Below, piece by piece: positions 35,713 through 46,268 of a DNA stretch of 64,000 nt. The stretch comes from Cephalotus follicularis. Lineage: Eukaryota; Streptophyta; Magnoliopsida; Oxalidales; Cephalotaceae. Both the position numbers and the translations under genes were made by a program. The notes below the pieces were generated by a model. It was given only the letters and a program-made list of their open reading frames with translations. It did not search any database and was not told the origin of the DNA. Position 1 is the first letter of the stretch, and each line of letters starts with the position of its first letter. The stretch spans positions 62,001 through 126,000 of the forward strand of contig BDDD01000980.1 of assembly GCA_001972305.1 (NCBI GenBank), given 5' to 3'.

Positions 35713-36333
35713 TTTTGTTTTGTTGTTGTTTCAAAAACTCTGGAATTTTTTCGTTATGTATTAAGTTTGTTTCAATTGTTATGTTTGATACAATGATATT
35801 TTTTGTTGATGGAATACAATGTCATCTCAATGTTTGTGAAGTATCTTAATTTATGACATGCATTAAAATTTTGACTTGATTGAATTTTTCAGGGGGAGTT
35901 TGTCTTGTTAAATCCTGATATCTGTTTAATTGAATGGTTTAATCCCTGTTTTTTTAAATGATGATGCATTTTTTTTTCAGGGGGAGTTTATTAGTTTACT
36001 TACCTTTTTGATGATTTCCAAAAAGGGGGAGTAGTTTAATGAGATTTTTTAATGCTATATGTATATGTATATGAGTTTTCTTTACTGTTTATGAGTTTTC
36101 TTTACTTCAATGTTATGTTTATATAATGTTATATGTGATTAAGCTTACATTGGTATGAGCATTATTGAGATGTGTTTGAATGCTTTTTACTGCTAAGGTT
36201 ATTGGTAAAAAGATGTTTATATATTTTTACTTATGCTTAAAATGATAAACAAACTTGGTAATCATAAGTATGTTTAAATATTTTTTTACACTTTTTATTG
36301 TGTATGTTTTGTCATCATCAAAAAGGGGGCGAT
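35713..36333 (+). other. 3' untranslated region of element D with multiple polypurine tracts
   Basis: Purine tracts CAGGGGGAG (about 35891 and 35980), AAAAAGGGGGAG (about 36019) and AAAAAGGGGGCGAT just before the LTR at 36334. Repeated polypurine tracts ahead of the 3' LTR are characteristic of Sireviruses. There is no ORF. Confidence 0.8.
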
Positions 36334-37564
36334 TGTTGACATTATATGTTACAATCCTTGTTTTGATGAAAACAAAACACCTGACATGTGTGTTTGATGT
36401 GAAGGAAAAGTTTAACTAAGTTTACTTGTTCTGTAAGAAAGCTTAGAAATACATATCAGTACTTTTGGCGTTAATGCCTATGTTATGCACGTCAACGTGC
36501 TGAGAATGGATACGCGTTCTGGGCTTGAAAAGATGATTTACGTCAACATCATTCCTTATCTGCGTCAACGTGCTGGGAAATGATGATTTTCGTCAACGTC
36601 TTTAGGAAGACGTCAACGTAAATGGCTTGGAGGTTAGTGCAGAAAACAAGTGGCATCAACATCTTGTATATAGACGTCAATCCCATATCAAGACGTCAAT
36701 GCAAATGGTGCACATTTCGGACAGTAGGTTTGGACGTTAACGCGAAGGCATTATGGCGTCAACATCTTGATCTTATTCGTCAATGCCATGGATACGCGTC
36801 AACGAGAACAGAACTAAATATGAACAAGAGCTTGGAGTGTTAACGCAGAAAGCTACAAAAGTCAACGCATAAGAGGATAGGCGTCAACGCCATTCGTACA
36901 CGTCAACGCCAATGATAGTCAGACATGAAATCTGCAAATTTTGAAGGTGCTAAAATGGTGTGATCCTTTCCATTCTTGATTCAAACGGCTCTCTGACGTT
37001 CCCTGAACTCTAGCAATGGCTACATGCTTCTGAAGACTATAAATAGAGGTTGAATCAAACTAGAAATAAAAAAAAATCCAATCCAAGCAAAGTATCAAAG
37101 CAAGTCTACAAGTGTGTTATCATTCTTAAGAGCTTTTGTTATTGTTATATTGTTTTCTGAGTTTTATTTTCATATACAACCTTTTAGAGAAAACAAAAAA
37201 CACAAACACAACTTCTTACTTGTGTAACCCAAGGTCGTTAGTACCTGAACTTCAAAAGTTAGGATTTAGCTTTGAAAGTCCGAGTTGGGATTGAACTCGC
37301 AAAAGTCCAAGTTATGATTGAACTTATAAAAATCCAGAGTTATTGTTAGTGAACGGAGGGATTACATTCTAGTGGAACCTTAGGTTACAGCTTGGGAGAG
37401 TGGACGTAGGCATCGTTGGGCCGAACCACTATAACTTTGTTTTCCATTTCTTCCCTTACTCTTTTAATTATTTGCAAGTTATTTTCTTGTTTATAATTTT
37501 TTAAGTGTATCTTGATTTGTTGATTAAGTTTGATTGCTTTTATCACTCTTGTTTTTAAGTTTCA
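36334..37564 (+). mobile_element. 3' LTR of element D (1231 bp)
   Basis: TGTTGACATTATATG to about AAGTTTCA. Closely similar to the 5' LTR over the shared 1.15 kb. The right end is provisional because no TSD is found and the flanking LTR C sequence has lost about 45 bp there. Confidence 0.85.
36470..36910. repeat. CGTCAACGC motif array in LTR D (3')
   Basis: Counterpart of 28846-29280. Where the two differ, this copy more often keeps the CG dinucleotides (for example CACGTCAACGTG, GACGTCAACGTAA, TACGCGTCAACGAG). Confidence 0.93.
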
Positions 37565-37572
37565 AGCATGGA

Positions 37573-37610
<38 letters not shown>

Positions 37611-38003
37611 ATCTTGTTACAAAAGTAGGAGCTCTGAGTACCGAGCAGCCGAGGACGAGGAGAAGGTCTTGACCTTCTCGGCAGAGGTCAGACCAGACCT
37701 CTAGGTTTATGTAAAAGAAGGTATAGGCAATGTCCTTAGTTAGTCCCCGGTTTTGGGAGAGCAGTGCTGTGGTAGTCTCTCTTCTCAACATTAGGCGTTG
37801 GTCGGACCATCCCGGCCTTATTGTTCGAAGTCTTTTCCCGAGGAGCGATGTGGCTGCTAAATTGACTTCTCTGCTATAAGTTAAATGGTGTGTTTTATGA
37901 TTTCTTGTGGGTTGGGGATATATCATGATACGGGGAGTATTATGGTATAAGCTTCCCCACTTGATCGACTCGTCTCTCGGTGGTGAGGGAACGGGTCGTG
38001 TCA
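37565..38003 (+). mobile_element. 5' LTR of element C, second part
   Basis: Resumes after D and matches 49405-49842. Ends GGGTCGTGTCA at 38003. Begins with an ATT/AT microsatellite (37572-37609). Confidence 0.92.
37572..37609. repeat. ATT/AT microsatellite
   Basis: About ten ATT units followed by TA units. The 3' LTR has only TA units at the same place. Confidence 0.95.
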
Positions 38004-38008
38004 AGTTT

Positions 38009-38020
38009 TTGTATCAGAGC
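38009..38020 (+). other. Primer binding site of element C
   Basis: TTGTATCAGAGC, one base from TGGTATCAGAGC, 5 bp after the 5' LTR. Confidence 0.8.
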
Positions 38021-38142
38021 ATATGGTTTGATTTATGATTCCTTGAAAAATCTTTGTTTTGGGATTCATGGGCTGTGCATTGCATGCATTTCATAAAGAG
38101 TGTAATTGCTTAGTAATACCCTAACCTTTCATGTGAAGGAAA

Positions 38143-38988
38143 ATGGTTCCCCGTTGTCGACCCGGAGGACGTGGTCTGGCATCAGGATATGGTTGGGGTA
38201 GAGGTAGAGCAACCTCTCCACCACATATGGATCAGGAGTTACCACCTTTCAAGCCTGAAGTGCAGGCTGAACTTGGAGTGGAAGGACCGGAGGCTCAGCC
38301 AACATTGACGGCCGATGCTCCTGCGGCTCAGTCTACTGCACAAGTACCTCCTCCACCTGGTATGGGTAACCAGGTAAATCTCCTTCAGACCTTTTCGATG
38401 ATGGCTCAGCCAATGAGTGTTGCTAGACCTCAAGCTTTGCCTATGGAACATATGCAACGATTGGGAGCTACGACTTTCGAAGGAACAGCTGATCCAGCGG
38501 ATGCTGAGGCATGGTTAAGCCGCATGGAAGATATTTTTGAACATATTTGAATCGTCAATGATTCACGTGTTCGGCTTGCAGCTTTCTTGATGCAGAGGAA
38601 TGCTCGTCGTTGGTGGGAAGCCGTCAAGGTGAGGCATGCGGATGTTGAAACGATCTCTTGGGATATTTTTCGACGAGAGTTTTGGCAATATTTCTATCAT
38701 CCTATGTATGTTCAGGAGAAGCGAAGGGAATTCCTTTAGTTGTGTCAGGGCAGCATGTCTATGGCAGATTATGAATATCGTTTTATGGAGTTATCTCATT
38801 TTGCTCCAGCTCTTGTGGCAGACCAGGAGGAACAGTGTCAGAAATTCCTAGAGGGATTGAGGCCCGAGGTGAGACATCCTATAACAGTTGTTACTTGGTC
38901 TATCTTCAGTGACTTGGTAGTGTCTGCCAAGCGATTCGAGCAGAGCATTGCAGACCAGAGGCTTAGGCAGGACAGAGGCCAGAAGCGG
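38143..38988 (+). pseudogene. Element C Gag, N-terminal part
   Basis: ATG 38143 opens MVPRCRPGGRGLASGYGWGR, then an Ala/Gln/Pro-rich linker and the capsid core: EHMQRLGATTFEG, ADAEAWLSRMEDIFEHI (TGA next, from CGA), RLAAFLMQRNARRWWEAVK, SWDIFRREFWQYFYHP, DYEYRFMELSHFAP and FLEGLRPEVRHPI. There is a TAG after REFL where relatives have CAG. It is cut at GQKR by solo LTR G. Confidence 0.9.
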
Positions 38989-39597
38989 TGTAACACCCTG
39001 AAAATCCTATTATAAAGGAATGGCATTTTGGGCTTGAAATGTTCCTATGGTACTGGGACAAATTGATTTAAGGGAGAAAAGGAGAATTGGGCCGACTTCA
39101 ACCCACAATGTGAAGGAAATGACAACTAATGTCCAGAGAAATCTAGAGCCTTCCATGTCGGCTATAAAAGAGAAAGTGGTGAGTGTGAGGATGGCTGTTG
39201 CATCTTTTGGGGAATGAGATAAGAGAGTGTCATTGTTTAGAGAGTTCTTGTCTCTCCTTTCCACTCTTGTTTTAATCTCCTCACTACCAACCACGAGAGA
39301 GACATGGAGAGAAAAACCCGAGGAAGTGAAGAGGAGAAAAAGTGAAGGAAGGAGCTAGGAAAGCGTAATGGAGACTCAACAGATTTAAGGTAGGTTCTGC
39401 TACCTACTCAGTGCCTGCATTGTATTAATATGAATGTTATGCATTGATACCGTGATTGACTAGATTTAGTGTACTGAATGAACTAGGAATGGTAAAGTGG
39501 GCTGCATATAATCGTCCTCTGAAAACTGATGGGTCCTTGAACCTAGTGATTATATATTGTGACTGAGACTGTAGAAGGTACTTGAGTGACTGATTTC

Positions 39598-39870
39598 GAG
39601 TATGCCAAAGCCATGCGTCTTAGCACGCCAAGCATACGTCCTAGTATGGTTAGTTCATGCGTCTGAAGAGGATTAGCATGCCCGAGTATACTAAAGCATG
39701 CGTCCGAGCATGCTAGAGCGTGGGTCCAAGCATACGAAAGTGTGCATCTGAGCATGCCAAAGCATGCGTCTGAGCATACTAAAGCGTGCGTCCGAGCATT
39801 CCAAAGCATGTGTCCGAGCATGCTGAGCATGAGCTTCGAGCTCACTAGAACATACGCTACCCGAGCATGC
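39598..39870. repeat. About 22-bp minisatellite in LTR G
   Basis: Units of the form AAAGCATGCGTCCGAGCATGCT, about eleven copies, degenerate at both ends. Encodes the C/A/H-rich minus-strand ORF here, which is not a gene. Confidence 0.92.
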
Positions 39871-40029
39871 CTATTCACATACTTACTGAGCTGACCTCCT
39901 TAGGATCAGAGGACGAACTAGATAATGTACTGTAGGGTAGACTAAACGTAAAGGCAGACTTAATGAAAAGTAGACAGACCTCTTAAAAGAAATAGAATGT
40001 TAAAGTTAGATTAATGAATGTGTAATGTA

Positions 40030-40215
40030 TTGGGTCACTACCGAGATGAATCCTACGGGGGTCACCACTGAGATGAACCAGTAGAGCTATCACTCGAGAT
40101 GAACCAATGGATCACCAACCGAGATGAGCCAGAAGGGTCGCCGAGGTAAATAGCTCACGGGGATCTCCGATTGAGATGAGTCTATGAGGATCACAAATCG
40201 AGATGAGCCATAAAT
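40030..40215. repeat. About 35-bp minisatellite in LTR G
   Basis: About five units of GGATCACCAACCGAGATGAGCC with variable spacers. Confidence 0.85.
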
Positions 40216-40979
40216 GTTAAATGAATGTTACTGTATAGTGTAATGTTAAGTCATTATGATATAATGGTGTTGAGGTCTAATCAAATGAATGTATAAGTGC
40301 GTGTTCCCTCCTTTGCCTACAACGTATAGAGCACGTATATTGCTCTTCCATAAGCTGAGGAATTTGAGGAACCATGTCGGCCTACACTAAATAACTGTCC
40401 TATCGCGGCTCCTTTTCCCGTAACGTTTGGAATGCGTTTTTCGCTCCTCCTTAAGCAAGGGAGTCTGAGGAGGAATGTATAGGACTATTAAACGATCTTT
40501 GGAATGATATGAATGCCTGTATTGTGTGATTGAGCTTTTACTTGCATCTTTTATGACACACATACTTATACTTGCTGCATTTGCACTTCACACATGCATG
40601 GGTAGTAGTTGCTACACAATAGTGGTTACTGACCCATTCCAGTAATTGGTCAGATGCAGGTGGAGACTCGCAGTAAGCGGAGGATTAAAGTGGTTGAGTA
40701 AGTCTTCTCCTCCAATGCAGTCAGATGAACCAAGAGTTAAAATAAAATTGTATATTGTTTTATGACCTGCCAGGATGTGGCAGAGCTTGATATGATCTGT
40801 AATTGTATACACTGGGTTTTACCCACATAAGATATCGTTTATTTGGGTTTTTCGCATGCATCATTATAAATTGAATTGTTTTATATATGCTGCTGGATTT
40901 TTAATGGGCTTGTATGGTACGGCTTGTAGGGCGTCACGCCTTGTGGGTTAGTCCTTGGGGTTTGGGGCGTTACAAGCGG

Positions 40980-41855
40980 GCTGCTTCTTAAGCCGAGCAA
41001 GGAGAGAACACCTCCAAGAGTCAGGGAAGGCAGAGGAAATGGTCATCTAGTAAATCTTATGGTAGAAAAAACCGTGGACCAACCAGGTCGGATGGTCAGG
41101 GGATGCTCTCCCAGCAACCGGTGTATACACCAGCAAGTAGTGGTATGCAGCAGAATTCAACGGTCTCTTCGTAAGCACCGAGATGTCAGCGGTGTGGCCA
41201 ATCTCATTTTGGGAACTGTAAAGTTGAGGCCAGGGTATGCTTCTGGTGTGGCCAGATGGGACATATTAAGAGGAATTGTCCTCAGTCTCAGCAAACCATG
41301 CCCATGCCCGGACCTAATGCTCCGAGTAGACAATCAGCAGCTAGAGGAACAGCTCATCCAGAGCAACCATCTGTGGGGCCGAGGGCAGGATCAACAGCTT
41401 CGCAAGCAGGAACATTGAGAGCTAGTAGTAGCAGGCAGCAAGGCAGGCCTGCAGCAATTGCAAGAGTTTACGCCATGAAAAGAGATGATGCCCTTGCAGC
41501 TCCATATGTGGTTATAGGTAAGACTATTATCTTTGGCAAGGATGCCACAATTTTATTTGATATGGGAGCCACATTGTCCTTTATTGCTCATGCATTCTGC
41601 ATTCATTCTAGTAAAGAGTTGAGTGCTTTGGATGGAGATGTTGTAGTTTCAGTTCCCTCAGGACAGACCTATCGGGTAGGTCGAGTGTTCAAGGATTGTG
41701 ATATTTCGATTGGGGAGCGGAATTTTTTAGCAGACCTTATTCCCTTTCCCATTGACGATTTTGATGCCATCCTAGGTATGGATTGGCTAACGGCTCACCG
41801 AGCAGTGGTTGATTGTTCACGGAGAATTATTTCTTTCCCTATGGCCAACGGGTGA
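40980..41855 (+). pseudogene. Element C Gag C-terminus and protease
   Basis: After solo LTR G: two knuckles, the second one intact (CFWCGQMGHIKRNC), a Gln/Ala/Ser-rich linker, then protease from GRPAAIARVYAM. The active site reads LFDMGATLSF (Asp codon 41559-41561), where relatives have Ser/Thr/Pro after Asp. FDAILGMDWL and VVDCSRRII mark the protease C-terminus. A frameshift or stop (TGA 41853) follows. It would cleave the polyprotein; the Met next to the catalytic Asp suggests it is inactive. Confidence 0.88.
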
Positions 41856-41941
41856 AGCATGGAGTTAGCTTGTGAGAAACGTCTGATGCCGTTTAAGGTG
41901 ATCTCAGCTATGTGTGCAAGTAAGCTCTTGTGCAAATGAGG

Positions 41942-43792
41942 ACAAGGATTTTTGGCTCATGTGGTAGACACTATGATGTCTGAGCCAAAGTTGGAGAACA
42001 TAGTTATGGTTTACGAGTTGTCGGATGTTTTTCCCTAGGAGTTGCCAGGTCTTCCACCTGAGAGAGAGACGGACTTCTCGATCTAATTGATTCCTAGTAC
42101 GTCTTCGATATCCCTTACTCTTTACCTGATGGCACCGGTAGAGTTGAAGGACTTGATGGTGCAGTTAGAAGATCTGCTGGAGAAAGGATTCATTAGTCCC
42201 AGTAGTTCCCCTTGGGGTGCTCCTGTGTTGTTCATGAAAAAGAAAGATGGTGCCCTGCGTTTGTGTATCAATTACAGGCAGCTCAACAAGGTAACTGTGT
42301 GTAACAAGTATCCGTTGCCACAGATTGATGACTTGTTTGATCAATTACGAGAAGCCTGCGTGTTCTCGAAGATTGATCTTAGGTCGGGCTATCATCAGTT
42401 GAGGATTAAAGAGTAGGATATTCCAAAAATAGATTTTAGGTCTCGATATGGCCATTTTTGAGTTCTCAGTCATGCCATTTGCTCTGACTAATGCACCAGC
42501 AGCTTTTATGGATTTGATGAATAGGGTGTTGCAACCTTTTCTTGACACCTTTGTGGTGGTGTTCATTGATGACATTATGGTGTATTCCAGGAGTATGGTC
42601 CAGCATGGCGAGCACTTGAGGATTGTGCTACAAACTCTGAGGAACCATAAGTTGAATGCCAAGCTCAGTAAGTGTGAGTTTTGGTTTGACAATGTAGTGT
42701 TCTTTGGTCATGTGATCTCGGGTGAAGGGATCGAGGTAGACCCGAGAAAGGTTGAATATGTTTTGGCTTGGGAATGACCCAAAAGCGTGTCAGAGGTGCG
42801 CAGTTTTCTTGGTCTGGCAGGCTATTATCGAAGATTTATTGAATGGTTTTCTTTGATAGCAGCTCCTTTGTCAAGGTTCACTAGGAAGGAAGTGAAGTTT
42901 GTTTTGTCGGAACTTTGTGAGAAGAGCTTTCAAGAGTTGAAGGATAAGTTAATGTTAGCCCATGTGTTGACTCTTCCTTCTCACGATGTTGGTTTTGTGA
43001 TTTTCAGTGATACCTCTAAACAAGGTTTAGGTTGCGTGCTGATGCAGCAAGGGAAAGTGATAGCATATGTGTCAAGGCAGTTGAAGAAGCACGAGCTAAA
43101 CTATCCTACCCATGACTTGGAGTTAGCTGCTGTGGTCTTTGCCTTGAAAATATGGCGCCACTACTTGTATGGAGAGGTTTACCTGATCTTTATAGACCAC
43201 CAGAGCTTGAAGTATTTGTTTTCTCAGCAGAACCTTAACGTGAGGCAATGGAGATGGATTGAGCTTATCAAGGATTATGATTGTACCATTGCCTATCACC
43301 CAGGTAAAGCCAATGTTGTGGCTGATGCTCTGAGCAGGAAGTCCACTTTTCCTTAGCTCATATTCGCTTGGTCTATCTGCCGCTGTTGGAATAGTTAAGA
43401 GCATTAGGAGCGGTATTGTCAGCCGAGGACAATGGTGCTATGTTAGCTTCTCTGAAAGTGAGGTTTGTATTGGTAAAGAAAATCTGAGAGGCGCAAGAGA
43501 AGGATTGGAGATTGGTTAAACTCATGAAGCAAGTCAGAGAAGATGCTCTGAATGATTTCCACATTAGTGGGGACGGTGCGTTGATGTTTGGGCAGAGGAT
43601 ATGTGTGCCGCATGTAGAGGCAATCAAGAAGGGAATTTTGGAGGAAGCATATTGCTCTGCATGGTCGATGCATCATAGAGGTACCAAGATGTATCGTGAC
43701 CTAAGACAGTCCTTTTGGTGGCGAGGCATGAAGAGGGAGATTGCCAAGTATGTGGCAAGATGCTTGATGTGACAACAGGTGAAGGCTGAACA
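41942..43792 (+). pseudogene. Element C RT, RNase H and integrase N-terminus
   Basis: FLAHVVDT-type entry, then LSDVFPxELPGLPPE, [39 protein letters not shown], a frameshift near 42450, [12 protein letters not shown] and an intact FIDD (42562-42573). RNase H has [34 protein letters not shown] and [14 protein letters not shown]. The integrase knuckle region follows after a decayed linker: MHHRGTKMYRDLRQSFWW, YVARCLM(stop)QQVKAEH. It is cut at 43792 by solo LTR F. At least six stops. Confidence 0.9.
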
Positions 43793-43969
43793 TGTAATAA
43801 CCGTAAATTTCAATTAATGTATATTGTACCCATAATAAATAAAAAATGCATTTAATTGAGATTTAATGTCCAAGTGTTATGTTTTATAGTTGTTGTTTGG
43901 TTTTGTTGGTTATAAATGCAAGACTTGAGTTTAAAAAAAGTGTGTTGTGGTGTGAGTAGTGGGAGGATC

Positions 43970-44105
43970 AGCCGACTGTTTGAAAAAAAAAAAACAGCCG
44001 CCTGGTTGTTTTGTACGGGCCACAACCGACTGTCGCAGGGTAACAGTCGACTGGGAAGTTAAGCGGTGGCAGTCGACTGCCAGTTAAAAATAGTCGACTG
44101 GCGGA
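43970..44105. repeat. CAGTCGACTG motif cluster, upstream part of LTR F
   Basis: AACAGTCGACTGGGAAG, GGCAGTCGACTGCCAG and ATAGTCGACTGGCGG, plus decayed AGCCGACTG. Confidence 0.9.
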
Positions 44106-44824
44106 GTCCGAACAAGAAGGCTACGTGTTGCTTGAAAATAGAGTGTGTCGTGTTGTAAGTTGGACAGGTGTGGGACGGCGGATTTCACAAGGTTGAGTGG
44201 CATAGACGTGTCATAGACTGAGTATACTGATGTTTAATGTCTCTGCATGACCTGTAACCTGCAATCAAACCAAAGATAGTGAGTAATGTGAGAGAGAAGG
44301 AAAATGGTGAAAACTTGAGTTAAAGGAATCAGGTGGTTTGCTGATACGAATTCCTTTATATCAGTAGTCACATGAATGATTTCAGATGTTGAAAATGTTG
44401 AAAAGTGAGAAGTTATCTTCTGTGTGTGTGCATGATGAATTGAAGTTCAAGTGGAGTTAAACTTTGAATAGAAGCTAGGAAGTTGGTAAGCTTCTGTTGT
44501 TCTTGAGTTCAGTTACTGTTATGGTTGTTCAGTAGTATATACGTACTGATTTTGTTATGTATACCTACTGTTAACATGCGATCGTAGCTTGAACTGCTGG
44601 TTGATTTGGTTGAAAGTGGAAGTTGGGACTTAGAGAGAAGAATCATTTCAATGGATTCTGGGATAGCGTTTGAGGTAGGTAGAAGGAATTTATGACATGA
44701 TTCTGATATATATAGCATGTTTTTCGTGTTATGATAGTCTATATCTGTTTCATGTTGATTGAGATAGAATTGGAAGTTGCTATAGCTTATGCTCTATTTC
44801 TATTAATAACGAACCTGGGCTTTA

Positions 44825-44965
44825 ACAGTCGACTGTCTTGATTGGAAATGTAAACAGCCGACTGTTTAGTACAAACAGCCGACTACCCAATGTATCCAGT
44901 CGGCTATTCATATAGAACAGTCGACTGTGTAAGGCAACAGTCGACTATGAAGGAAAATAGCTGAC
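44825..44965. repeat. CAGTCGACTG motif cluster, inner part of LTR F
   Basis: AACAGTCGACTGTCTT, AACAGCCGACTGTTTAG, AACAGTCGACTGTGTA, AACAGTCGACTATG and others. Better preserved than the matching cluster in E. Confidence 0.9.
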
Positions 44966-46268
44966 TATTCAGAGACAATTTTGCCTCTAATGCCTACTAT
45001 TTAATCTAAAATGAATGAAATTGGAATTGGGTTCATAAGGGATGGTTCTAATAATCAACCTCTGATAATTGGAATTGTTTTACAGCAAGTGAACAACTTA
45101 TATAGATCATTGTAGATTGCATGTAATGTTGTTGAGTGACTATTTTGTGCAATCCTTGAAATGTTAGGCGATCATACCTATTGTTAATGCTATTGTTATT
45201 GATTTTCTGTTCTCTTAAAATGATTACAACATCTTTATTCCAAGGGTTACTAAAATTGAACACTATATGCATAGTTATGTTTTAACCACAAAATGATATA
45301 TGCATATTTTGAAGGTTTTCCACTTATTTTGAAAGAAAACCTAATGTTATTGAATTGAGTTCTCTAAGTGAGGACTAGTGAGTGTTTATAGTTTTCTTAA
45401 ATGAAAACACCACGAAACGTAATGTTTTCTCAAAAGAGATTTTATCAAAGTGTTATATTACATTATTTATATGTGATATCAGTGATTGATTGTGATTGAG
45501 TGATGCTGATAGTTTAGTGATCGGAGTATGTCACTAACTACAGCGGGTATGAGGATGTGCCAGGACTTGGCTCGAGCTTATTCACCCGACCTATTTTCCT
45601 TGCAGATCGTGAGTGTTAACTGTCCGCCAAGTGTCGGCAGTAGTGTTTGCCTTTTCTATCATCATCGGAGTGTATGGTGGTGGATAGGCGGTGCATCGGT
45701 TGGGCTAAGAGGTAGCACGAGATGACACCCAATAGTGGTCTTCAGACAAATGATTGAATTTATTGTACCCTTGTGCGGTATTCCTGTTGATTGATCGTTG
45801 TAGCCACTTGGCATGTCTGGTTATATATATTGACATATATAACTGGTTTCAAAATGATAAACTGTCCGACATGTTTTGCATCATATATTTCTTTGTCATG
45901 TATATCTTCCTGCTTAGCCAAGCGAGGACAACGGCTAATACCTACTCTACAGATTTACCGAAGTGAAGTGGAGTTAGCTGCTAAAGCCGTGCGCGGAGGC
46001 TTCTGCTTATATTAAGGTTGTTATGTGTAATGGTTATGATGTTTTGTAATGAATAAAGTTACACTCCGTTGTTGTATTTACATTTCCATATGTAATATAT
46101 AACATGTACTTTTGAGCTTAAGCACGTAGTATGGGCTGCGTGTGCATGCTACCCTTTTAATCCAGTATGTTGTGCTTCCGCAAAAGTTTTAAGTTTTATG
46201 TGTTTTTGGATAATACTGGATTTATGTTGATATCATATATGTTTGTTAAAATTGGGTGTGATAGAACG

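Larger units (their letters stand above)
28704..37564 (+). mobile_element. Element D: non-autonomous Sirevirus-like Ty1/copia element
   Basis: LTRs start TGTTGACATTATATG (28704-29850, 3' end missing; 36334-37564, 1231 bp). Inside are a copia-type Gag (interrupted by solo LTR E), a spacer with palindrome array and TATA box, a second ORF (34547-35712), and four GGGGGAG-like purine tracts before the 3' LTR. Neither protease, integrase nor RT is present. Multiple polypurine tracts and palindromic LTR repeats are known Sirevirus traits. No TSD is visible, and about 45 bp of LTR C is missing at the right junction. Confidence 0.88.
38989..40974 (+). mobile_element. Solo LTR G (1986 bp), TSD AGCGG
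   Basis: TGTAACACCCTGAAAATCC to GGGGCGTTACA, with AGCGG at 38984-38988 and 40975-40979. Removing it restores RGQKR/AAS in Gag. TATAAAA at 39163-39169, donor-like AAGGTAGGT (GT at 39390), CTGAC (40629) and GGTCAG (40653). Two minisatellites: about 22 bp at 39598-39870 and about 35 bp at 40030-40215. Confidence 0.97.
43793..46263 (+). mobile_element. Solo LTR F (2471 bp), TSD GAACA/GAACG
   Basis: TGTAATAACCGTAAATTTC to GGGTGTGATA (terminal ACA changed to ATA). GAACA at 43788-43792 and GAACG at 46264-46268. Its removal restores QVKAEH(stop)RPSGLLQ in the integrase. Same family as E. Motif clusters 43970-44105 and 44825-44965. Donor-like GGTAAGC (GT at 44486), CTAAT (45935), TACAG (45952). Confidence 0.95.

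Noticed and set aside
37555-38004. 149-aa minus-strand ORF
   Set aside because: Antisense to the end of LTR C; the Ile run is the ATT microsatellite.
39543-39878. 111-aa minus-strand ORF rich in Cys, Ala and His
   Set aside because: It is the translation of the 22-bp minisatellite of LTR G.
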